Source of the DNA: Faeciplasma sp964650705
GTDB lineage: Bacteria; Bacillota; Clostridia; Oscillospirales; Ruminococcaceae
Length of the DNA: 63,068 nt
NCBI GenBank assembly: GCA_964650705.1
Contig: CAZYUJ010000009.1
Span: 1-63,068 of the forward strand
Reading direction: 5' to 3'
How positions within the stretch are numbered: position 1 is the first letter of the stretch; each line of letters begins with the position of its first letter. Positions 25,632 through 31,925 of this stretch are shown in pieces. The notes under the pieces were generated by a model. That model had not been told where the DNA came from. It did no database searches and saw only the letters and a list, made by a program, of their open reading frames with translations. Made by a program: the position numbers and the translations under genes.

Positions 25632-25737
25632 ATATGCAAGGGTCTCCTTTCTTTAGGTTTTTTCATATTATTTAAGTAAGCAATGTTTCATATATGCAAA
25701 GCGGACAGTAAGCCGCAATGGTGCAATATACAATACC

Positions 25738-25766
25738 ATTTTATATTATAACAGCGTTTCTGTCAA
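25738..25766 (-). promoter_or_regulatory. Sigma-A promoter of rny
   Basis: On the minus strand, TTGACA (25761-25766), 17-base spacer, TAAAAT (25738-25743). The leader to the ATG is about 100 bases. This promoter is back-to-back with the thrS promoter, with the two -35 boxes 27 bases apart. Confidence 0.75.
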
Positions 25767-25793
25767 GAAAATATTTTTGATTTGCAAATATGC

Positions 25794-25822
25794 TTGACAA
25801 AAACGCACTTTGGTGGTATTTT
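25794..25822 (+). promoter_or_regulatory. Promoter of the T-box-thrS unit
   Basis: Perfect TTGACA (25794-25799), 17-base spacer, TATTTT (25817-25822). Transcription would start just before the T-box leader. Confidence 0.75.
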
Positions 25823-25839
25823 AATCGTTAGAAAGCAAT

Positions 25840-26075
25840 ATATAAATCGTTGATGGGGAAGCCCGCGAGAGAGAACTTTCAGAGAGCACGGCGTTTGGTG
25901 AAAGCTGTGTAAGTTCGGTCACGCAATGGGACACCGCCCCTGAGAGTGCCTAATAAGCACCGTTCGTCTTACGTTATAAAGACACACTTAAGGCGCATAA
26001 CGCGCGAATTTGGGTGGAACCGCGGTTTTAAATCGCCCCATAGACAAACTGATTGTCTGTGGGGCTTTCTTTTTG
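25840..26075 (+). ncRNA. T-box leader (threonine) of thrS
   Basis: A tRNA-sensing T-box riboswitch. Stem I begins with GATGGGGAAG, includes the AGAGAG and GGTGAAAGCTGTG elements, and closes with CCGCCCCTGAG. The specifier is most likely ACC (Thr) at 25933-25935 in GGGACACCGCCCC. The T-box sequence TGGGTGGAACCGCGG is at 26011-26025. The terminator stem runs from 26035 to 26065 with a T-rich tail to 26075. Uncharged tRNA-Thr should favour the antiterminator and thrS expression. The family is certain; the specifier assignment is good but inferred from position. Confidence 0.93.
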
Positions 26076-26119
26076 CAGACAATCTATTATCTATACTTTA
26101 TTATAAAGGAGAAGAAACA

Positions 26120-27919
26120 ATGAAAGTCATTTACAACAACGGCACGGTTGCTGAATGTCCCGTTGAAGAAGAACTTCACGTGTTGCGCCATTCGGCAGCT
26201 CACATCATGGCACAGGCAATTCAAAGACTTTATCCCGACGCAAAATTCGCTTATGGCCCCGCAACCGAAAACGGATTCTATTATGACGTTGACCTCGGTG
26301 ACAGAAAGCTTACTGACGCTGACCTTGCGGCTATCGAAGCTGAAATGAAGAAGATCACAAAGGAAAACCTTCCTATCCGTCCCTATACCCTCCCCAGAGA
26401 CGAAGCTATCGCTCACATGGAAGAAAGAGGCGAGAAGTATAAGGTTGAGCATATCGGTGATCTGCCCGAAGATGCTGATATCAGCTTCTATAAACAGGGC
26501 GACTATGTAGATATGTGCGTCGGCCCTCACCTCAACTATACGAAGGCGCTCAAGGTGTTCAAGATCGTCGGCCAGTCGGGCGCATATTGGAAGAACGACG
26601 CAAACAACAAGATGCTCACAAGAATCAAGGGCGTTGCTTTCCGCACACAGCAGGAGCTTGACGAATACATCAAGATCCAGGAAGAAGCAAAGATGCGCGA
26701 TCACAACAAGATCGGCCGTGAGCTTGAATACTTCACAACTGTTGACGTTATCGGTCAGGGACTTCCCATTCTTTTGCCCAAGGGCGCAAGAGTTATCCAG
26801 CTCATGCAGAGATGGGTCGAAGATACCGAACAGAAGCGCGGATACCTTTTGACAAAGACTCCTTTGATGGCAAAGCGTGAGCTTTATAAGGTTTCCGGTC
26901 ACTGGGATCACTATTTGGACGGTATGTTCATAATGGGCGACCCTCACGATGAAGAGACCGAATGCTTCGCACTCCGTCCTATGACTTGTCCTTTCCAGTA
27001 TCAGGTGTTCCTCAACCGCCAGCGCTCTTACAGAGATCTTCCGATGCGCTTGGGTGAGACCTCGACACTCTTCAGAAACGAAGACTCGGGCGAGATGCAC
27101 GGTCTTATCAGAGTAAGACAGTTCACGATCTCCGAAGGCCACCTTGTATTAAGACCCGATCAGCTTGAACAGGAATTCAGAGACTGTCTTGACTTGGCAC
27201 ACTACTGCCTCGATACAGTAGGTCTTTGGGAGGACTGTACGTTCAGATTCTCCCAGTGGGATCCTGCTAACCCCAACAACAAGTATGAGGGTACTGCTGA
27301 ACAGTGGGAAGAAGCACAGAGCGTTATGGGCAAGATCCTCGACAATATCGGTCTTGATTATGAGATCGGTATCGACGAAGCTGCATTCTATGGCCCGAAG
27401 CTTGATATTCAGTGCAAGAACGTTTTCGGCAAGGAAGACACTATCGTTACCATTCAGATAGATATGCTTTTGGCAAAGAAGTTCGGCATGGAATACGTTG
27501 ACGCAGACGGCGAGAAGAAGACACCTTATATCATCCACAGAACCTCCTTGGGCTGCTATGAAAGAACCTTGGCACTCTTGCTTGAAAAATATGCAGGTGC
27601 GCTTCCTTTGTGGCTCTCACCCCTGCAGGTAATGATCATGCCTATCGCTGACAGACAGCTCGATTATGCAAACGAAGTTGCAGCAAAGCTTGAAAGCCAC
27701 GGCATCAGAGTCGAGGTTGATGCAAGAAGCGAAAAGATCGGCTATAAGATCCGTCAGGCACAGCTTTCAAAGACTCCTTATATGATCATCATCGGTGACA
27801 ACGAGCTTGAGGCTAACGAGGTTTCCGTCAGAAACCGTAAGGGCGGCGATCTTGGCTCGATGAGCGTTGATGCACTCGTTGCGAAGCTTGTCGAGGAGAT
27901 CGAAACAAAGGCGAAGTAA
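26120..27919 (+). CDS. thrS: Threonine-tRNA ligase lacking the TGS domain
   Basis: Class II threonyl-tRNA synthetase, 599 aa. It charges tRNA-Thr with threonine. The editing domain starts almost at once (RHSAAHIMAQAIQRL and DMCVGPHL hold the H-x-x-x-H and C-x-G-P-H motifs). The catalytic core has MTCPFQY, FRNEDSGEMHGLIRVRQFT and the zinc-binding Cys/His set, then IIHRTSLGCYER and an anticodon-binding domain. The usual N-terminal TGS domain of about 60 residues is missing, which explains the short length; such TGS-less enzymes form a known branch. I chose ATG 26120, preceded by AAAGGAGAAG, because the T-box terminator lies in the upstream open frame. Expression should follow threonine starvation. 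Confidence 0.95.
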   Translation: MKVIYNNGTVAECPVEEELHVLRHSAAHIMAQAIQRLYPDAKFAYGPATENGFYYDVDLGDRKLTDADLAAIEAEMKKITKENLPIRPYTLPRDEAIAHMEERGEKYKVEHIGDLPEDADISFYKQGDYVDMCVGPHLNYTKALKVFKIVGQSGAYWKNDANNKMLTRIKGVAFRTQQELDEYIKIQEEAKMRDHNKIGRELEYFTTVDVIGQGLPILLPKGARVIQLMQRWVEDTEQKRGYLLTKTPLMAKRELYKVSGHWDHYLDGMFIMGDPHDEETECFALRPMTCPFQYQVFLNRQRSYRDLPMRLGETSTLFRNEDSGEMHGLIRVRQFTISEGHLVLRPDQLEQEFRDCLDLAHYCLDTVGLWEDCTFRFSQWDPANPNNKYEGTAEQWEEAQSVMGKILDNIGLDYEIGIDEAAFYGPKLDIQCKNVFGKEDTIVTIQIDMLLAKKFGMEYVDADGEKKTPYIIHRTSLGCYERTLALLLEKYAGALPLWLSPLQVMIMPIADRQLDYANEVAAKLESHGIRVEVDARSEKIGYKIRQAQLSKTPYMIIIGDNELEANEVSVRNRKGGDLGSMSVDALVAKLVEEIETKAK

Positions 27920-27927
27920 GTTACTCA

Positions 27928-27956
27928 TAAGGGGAACCCCGAACGGGTTCCCCTTA
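27928..27956 (+). terminator. Terminator-like palindrome after thrS, first copy of a repeated 21-mer
   Basis: A perfect 12-bp stem (27928-27939 with 27945-27956) with loop CGAAC. Bases 27933-27953 recur exactly at 28084-28104. There is no long T-run, so its efficiency as a terminator is uncertain. Confidence 0.65.
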
Positions 27957-28104
27957 AGTCATCCCCTCCTGCATCGGCTTCGCTCGCGCTCACGGAAGCG
28001 AACTGTGTTTGCTTCCTGCGCCGATAAAGGTGCAAAATTCGAGGCAGAGCCCCGAATTTTGTTATTTTATCCTGTCTTGTCTTGGAACCCCGAACGGGTT
28101 CCCC
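27957..28104. repeat. Palindrome-rich intergenic segment with second copy of the 21-mer
   Basis: No gene is visible. The segment holds three structures: a branched hairpin closed by ATCGGC/GCCGAT (about 27975-28027) with inner GGAAGC/GCTTCC; a stem CAAAATTCG (28033-28041) with CGAATTTTG (28053-28061), followed by TTATTTTAT; and the exact second copy (28084-28104) of the 21-base palindrome that ends thrS. From there to the promoter at 28322 the sequence is AT-rich and holds only a TTGACACATATTA motif at 28249. Confidence 0.55.
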
Positions 28105-28321
28105 ATATCATTTTTGATCTTCATTCGCTTTTTCACAGCACCTATTGAGCCATTATGCACAAAACCGCTTTTTAAGCGCACGCTGTTTTTGTGCAATCAT
28201 ACAAACGTGCAAAAAATATAAAATTAATTGAAACAAAATGAAGATTTGTTGACACATATTAGACAGCGGGAGACGAGAAAGGCATTGATAACCGCAAAAT
28301 TCAGCAAATTTTGAAAAAGTA

Positions 28322-28350
28322 TTGACAAACGAGCTGATGAGTGGTATAAT
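28322..28350 (+). promoter_or_regulatory. Perfect consensus promoter of the surface protein gene
   Basis: TTGACA (28322-28327), 17-base spacer, TATAAT (28345-28350): every consensus base is present. The transcript has a leader of about 90 bases with two hairpins, CTCGG/CCGAG (28359-28375) at the very 5' end and an 11-bp stem (28387-28410). AGGAGG (28434-28439) follows. Such 5' hairpins often protect mRNA. Confidence 0.9.
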
Positions 28351-28448
28351 GACCGCGTCTCGGAGTGTTCCCGAGTCACACATTTGATCTCTATAACCCG
28401 TTATAGGGATGAAAACAATATCCAAATTTAAAAAGGAGGAAATTTTTC

Positions 28449-29858
28449 ATGAACATGAAAAAGGTTTTGGCTGCAGTTCTCGCAGTCATGATGGCTGTTT
28501 CTGCAATGGCTATCACAGCTTTCGCTGAAGAGACTACTATTGCTCTTCACACTAACAACAACACTGTTACCACCAAGGCAACCCTTACCCTCACAATCCC
28601 CGTGTACGCTCTTTATGGCTACATGACTCCTGACTACGCTCTTAAGGTAGTTCTCCCTGAGAAGATTGCTCAGTGGGGCGCTTTCTCTAACGGCTCTAAC
28701 ATTGATTGGGCTATCGTAGTTAACGGCGTAACTTATGACCTCAAGGACACCACCGAAGGCACTCAGGCTGATGCTCAGTACATCTACTTCGGCTTCCTTA
28801 CTCATGACTACGTTGACGACAACGTTTGGACTACTATTCCTCAGTCCACTCTCGTAAACGACATCACTTCCATGCAGCTCGTTGCTACCGTTGAGATTCC
28901 TGCCGGTCAGTACTGCAGCTGGACCATCAACGCTGGTAACTTGCTCACCAACGACGTAACTTCCTACATCCAGGTAGTTAACGCTGCTGACAAGACTGAC
29001 GTTGTAGGTTCTGTATCCTACATGAAGGACTGGAACCCCACTGTTGCTGAACTCGGTACTACTACTAACGTTGCTACCTACAACTGGGTTTCTGACCTCT
29101 ACAACAACTCCGTAGTAACTGATACTGATGCAGCTACTTACGTATTCGAATGGGACCACACTCTTGCTAACAAGGCTGCTATCCTCGGCGCTGAATCCGC
29201 TAAGGTTGTAGTTTCCCTTAACAAGGCTGTAACCGGTAACATCACTTACACCCTCTGGGCTAAGAATGCTGAAGCTTACAACGGTTCTGCTAACGTTAAC
29301 GACTGGCTCAACTATGCTGATTCCAGACTTGCTGTTGACACCGTAAACGTATACGGCACTACTACCGAACTCGTATTCGAAGTTCCCCTCGATGTTCTCT
29401 ACGATGCTACTTACGGCACATGGAACACTGCTTTCGCTATCTCTGAAGATATCACCAACATCTACAATGTATTGGCTGTAGAAAACGGCGTTGTAACTGA
29501 CAAGGTTGACATCTCCAAGGTTAATAACATCACTAACTTCACTCTCGGCGACCTCACTTGGGATAATCCTTACGGCGGCGCTACCTCTACTGCTTACCTC
29601 AACGGCGAAGAACTCCGTTACGGTGCAGAAGCTGCTGCTCTCTCCGTATCTCTCGTTCTCACCACTGCTGACGATGCAGTTGTTGAAGAAGTAGAAGATC
29701 CCGTAGAGCCTGCTACTGAAGAAGAAGAAGAAGACACTGTTCCCGCAGATCCCGTTGAAGAACCTGAAGAAGACAACAACCCTAAGACCGGTTTGGCTCT
29801 CGCAGTTGTTCCTATGATGGTTGCTGCTGTTGCAGTAGTTGCTTCCAAGAGAAGATAA
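28449..29858 (+). CDS. Abundant secreted surface protein with NPKTG-type sorting signal
   Basis: I do not recognise the main domain. The 469-aa protein has a clear signal peptide (about 1-26, cut after AFA) and a beta-rich, Asn/Thr/Ala-rich body (about 30-415) without Cys clusters. A very acidic spacer (about 418-445, runs of Glu with Pro) and a C-terminal NPKTG, hydrophobic stretch and KRR tail follow, the layout of a sortase-anchored protein. NP-x-TG variants are common in Clostridia. The codon choice is strongly biased, the promoter is perfect consensus and the leader is structured, so this is probably one of the most abundant proteins of the cell, for example a surface-layer or scaffold component (inference). 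A strong terminator follows. No sortase gene is in the window. Confidence 0.8.
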   Translation: MNMKKVLAAVLAVMMAVSAMAITAFAEETTIALHTNNNTVTTKATLTLTIPVYALYGYMTPDYALKVVLPEKIAQWGAFSNGSNIDWAIVVNGVTYDLKDTTEGTQADAQYIYFGFLTHDYVDDNVWTTIPQSTLVNDITSMQLVATVEIPAGQYCSWTINAGNLLTNDVTSYIQVVNAADKTDVVGSVSYMKDWNPTVAELGTTTNVATYNWVSDLYNNSVVTDTDAATYVFEWDHTLANKAAILGAESAKVVVSLNKAVTGNITYTLWAKNAEAYNGSANVNDWLNYADSRLAVDTVNVYGTTTELVFEVPLDVLYDATYGTWNTAFAISEDITNIYNVLAVENGVVTDKVDISKVNNITNFTLGDLTWDNPYGGATSTAYLNGEELRYGAEAAALSVSLVLTTADDAVVEEVEDPVEPATEEEEEDTVPADPVEEPEEDNNPKTGLALAVVPMMVAAVAVVASKRR

Positions 29859-29905
29859 TTCCTCCTATTAAGAAGGATATAAAATAACTGAATAATCAGT
29901 TTTCA

Positions 29906-29938
29906 ACACCACCCGATGCAGACGGGTGGTGTTTTTTT
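29906..29938 (+). terminator. Strong terminator after the surface protein gene
   Basis: ACACCACCCG (29906-29915) pairs perfectly with CGGGTGGTGT (29923-29932), followed by a run of T to 29938. Confidence 0.95.
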
Positions 29939-29995
29939 GCCCGAATCCCGTGCCTGTTTTTGTGAAAATTATGTGTTAAATATTTGTGATTTATA

Positions 29996-30024
29996 TTGAC
30001 ACCTAGCCACAGGTTTGCTATAAT
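29996..30024 (+). promoter_or_regulatory. Perfect consensus promoter of the ATPase/importer operon
   Basis: TTGACA (29996-30001), 17-base spacer, TATAAT (30019-30024). The leader to the first ATG is about 180 bases and highly structured. No further clear promoter or terminator was seen until 43.8 kb, so this may drive the whole 30.2-43.8 kb gene set. Confidence 0.9.
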
Positions 30025-30070
30025 ATAAGAACTGAAAATATGTGTATCCAACTGAATACATAAATAACCA

Positions 30071-30178
30071 AAGCAAATATCTTTCCGTTTGAAATTGTTC
30101 AAAATTACGGAAATGGTGTTTGCTTATGCGTGTTTATAGAGGTTGGAACCCCTATTTTGTGCAAAATGCACAATAAAC
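30071..30178 (+). promoter_or_regulatory. Structured 5' leader, candidate cis-regulatory RNA
   Basis: Two structures are visible. Structure A (30071-30125) stacks three helices: AAGCAAA with TTTGCTT, TTTCCGT (30082-30088) with ACGGAAA (30107-30113), and TTGAA with TTCAA at the tip. Structure B (30132-30178) is closed by GTTTAT/ATAAAC; it contains TTGTGCA-AAA-TGCACAA (30157-30173) and a small GG/CC-rich stem around 30140-30153. I do not match it to a known riboswitch. There is no obvious terminator or Shine-Dalgarno-masking helix, though the AGGAGG lies only 20 bases further on. Confidence 0.5.
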
Positions 30179-30213
30179 CAAAGGCACTCTTTACCACCGC
30201 AGGAGGTGTGATC

Positions 30214-30891
30214 ATGGCGACGTTGCTAGCAACAAACGGACTCTGCCGCGATTTTAAGATCGGCGACGGCAGTGTTGTTCACGCATTAAAAGACATTAAC
30301 ATTACCGTTGCTGAAGGAAAGCTGACGATCCTCAAGGGTCGATCCGGCTCGGGCAAGACGACTCTTATAAACCTTCTGGGCGCTTTGGACAGACCAACGA
30401 AGGGTGAGGTTTGGTTTGACGGTGTGGATATCACAAAGCTTTCAGATCTGAAGCGTGATGAGCTTCGCCGCTATAAAATGGCGTTCGTCTTCCAGTCTGT
30501 GGCGCTTATGTCGTCGATGACTGCTTATGAAAACGTTGACTTCGGGCTCAGACTTTCGAAGTTCCCCTTCGACAAGCGAGCTGACAGAGTTACAAAGTGC
30601 TTGGAGGAGGTCGGCCTCGCGAAGAGAATGCATCACCGTCCCGGTGAGCTTTCGGGCGGTGAGCAGCAGCGTGTTGCTATCGCAAGAGCCTTGGCACACG
30701 AGCCGAGGATCATCTTTGCCGACGAACCGACTGCTGAGCTTGACAGTGCAACCAGCCATCACGTTGTTGAGCTGTTCAAAAAGCTTGTTTTGGAAGAACA
30801 CATGACGATAGTTATGACCACGCATGACCCGAGCTTGCTCGAGATTGCCGACGCTGTATATACATTAGAGGACGGTGAGATCATTGAGTAA
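30214..30891 (+). CDS. LolD/MacB-type ABC transporter ATPase (first of two)
   Basis: A 225-aa ATPase of the LolD/MacB/FtsE class, which drives FtsX-type (mechanotransmission) permeases rather than classic importers. Walker A is GRSGSGKTT (about 42-50), the signature LSGGEQQRVAIARAL begins near residue 146, and Walker B is IIFADEPTAELD. I chose ATG 30214, which has AGGAGGTG (30201-30208) and matches the family length; the open frame upstream is leader. A second ATPase gene overlaps its end, yet no permease is next to them. The nearest FtsX permease is at 47.3 kb and itself lacks an ATPase, so they are probable partners (inference). Confidence 0.92.
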   Translation: MATLLATNGLCRDFKIGDGSVVHALKDINITVAEGKLTILKGRSGSGKTTLINLLGALDRPTKGEVWFDGVDITKLSDLKRDELRRYKMAFVFQSVALMSSMTAYENVDFGLRLSKFPFDKRADRVTKCLEEVGLAKRMHHRPGELSGGEQQRVAIARALAHEPRIIFADEPTAELDSATSHHVVELFKKLVLEEHMTIVMTTHDPSLLEIADAVYTLEDGEIIE

Positions 30892-31858
30892 GAAGAAAAA
30901 GCTTGCTGAACATTTAGCTGAGATATTGGTTCCGGGCGGCGACGAATCGGAATATGCGATCGAATGCGAAAACCTAGTCAAGATCTATAAGACCGACCAG
31001 ATCGAGGTAGTTGCTCTTCAAGGCTTGGATCTCCAGATCAAAAAAGGAGAGCTTGTTGCCATTGTCGGTACCTCCGGCTCCGGTAAATCAACGCTTTTGA
31101 ATATGCTCGGCGGACTTGATAAGCCTTCGGCGGGAAGCCTTACGATTGCGGGGCGAAACCTGTTGAAATTTACCGAAGAAGACTATATGGTCTATAAGCG
31201 CAACGTCGTCGGATTCGTTTGGCAGAATAATGCAAGAAACCTTGTTCCGTACTTAACGGCGGTTCAAAACGTTGAGCTCCCGATGCTTTTGCAGGGCAAA
31301 AAGGAGAGACGAGCCAAAGCTCTTGATCTTTTGGACGCTGTCGGGCTGTCTCACAGAGTCAACTCACGTCTTGATCAGATGTCAGGCGGTGAGCAGCAGC
31401 GTGTTGCCATAGCGATCGCGCTTGCTAACGACCCTGTTATTCTCCTGGCGGATGAGCCTACTGGTTCAGTAGACACCAAGACCTCCGACCAGATATTAAA
31501 CGTATTCAAGGAGCTTAACGAAAAGAGAGGAATAACGATCGTTATCGTAACCCACGACCTTCGTTTAGCCAAAAAGATAGACCGTGTCGTTTCGATTCGA
31601 GACGGCAGGACCTCGAGCGAGATAATCAAAAAATCTCACGCCGATATCATTCGCGAATCCAAGGGGCTTAACGATCCCGATGCGGTTGAAGCTGCTGAAG
31701 AGGAATTTGTTTCCGAAGAGCTTATAGTTTTAGACCGAACCGGAAGATTACAGCTTCCCAAGGAATATTTAGAGGCGCTTGATATCAAGGGCGGCGAAAA
31801 GGTCAAGGCTGACCTTGATCTTGATGAGCAAAGGATTTATATCCATAAAGCTCAGTAA
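30875..31858 (+). CDS. LolD/MacB-type ABC ATPase with C-terminal AbrB-like domain
   Basis: A second ATPase, 327 aa, longer than the usual 220-250. An N-terminal extension of about 30 residues precedes the ATPase core: Walker A GTSGSGKST (about 65-73), signature MSGGEQQRVAIAIALA, Walker B ILLADEPTGSVD. After residue 280 comes a separate segment ELIVLDRTGRLQLPKEYLEAL followed by KGGEKVKADLD, which has the pattern of an AbrB/SpoVT swapped-hairpin domain, normally a DNA-binding or dimerisation module. The start GTG 30875 overlaps the first ATPase gene by 17 bases; TTG 30884 is an alternative. The tail may couple transport to regulation or only promote dimerisation. Confidence 0.88.
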   Translation: MRSLSKKKKLAEHLAEILVPGGDESEYAIECENLVKIYKTDQIEVVALQGLDLQIKKGELVAIVGTSGSGKSTLLNMLGGLDKPSAGSLTIAGRNLLKFTEEDYMVYKRNVVGFVWQNNARNLVPYLTAVQNVELPMLLQGKKERRAKALDLLDAVGLSHRVNSRLDQMSGGEQQRVAIAIALANDPVILLADEPTGSVDTKTSDQILNVFKELNEKRGITIVIVTHDLRLAKKIDRVVSIRDGRTSSEIIKKSHADIIRESKGLNDPDAVEAAEEEFVSEELIVLDRTGRLQLPKEYLEALDIKGGEKVKADLDLDEQRIYIHKAQ

Positions 31859-31925
31859 AATTCTTTATTTACCCCGGCGGGATAATATAGGTATCCAACA
31901 AATACTATGAAAGGTGGATTTCACA

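Noticed and set aside
26087..27142. 351-codon minus-strand frame opposite thrS
   Set aside because: Shadow of thrS; overlaps the T-box terminator and shows no recognisable protein features.
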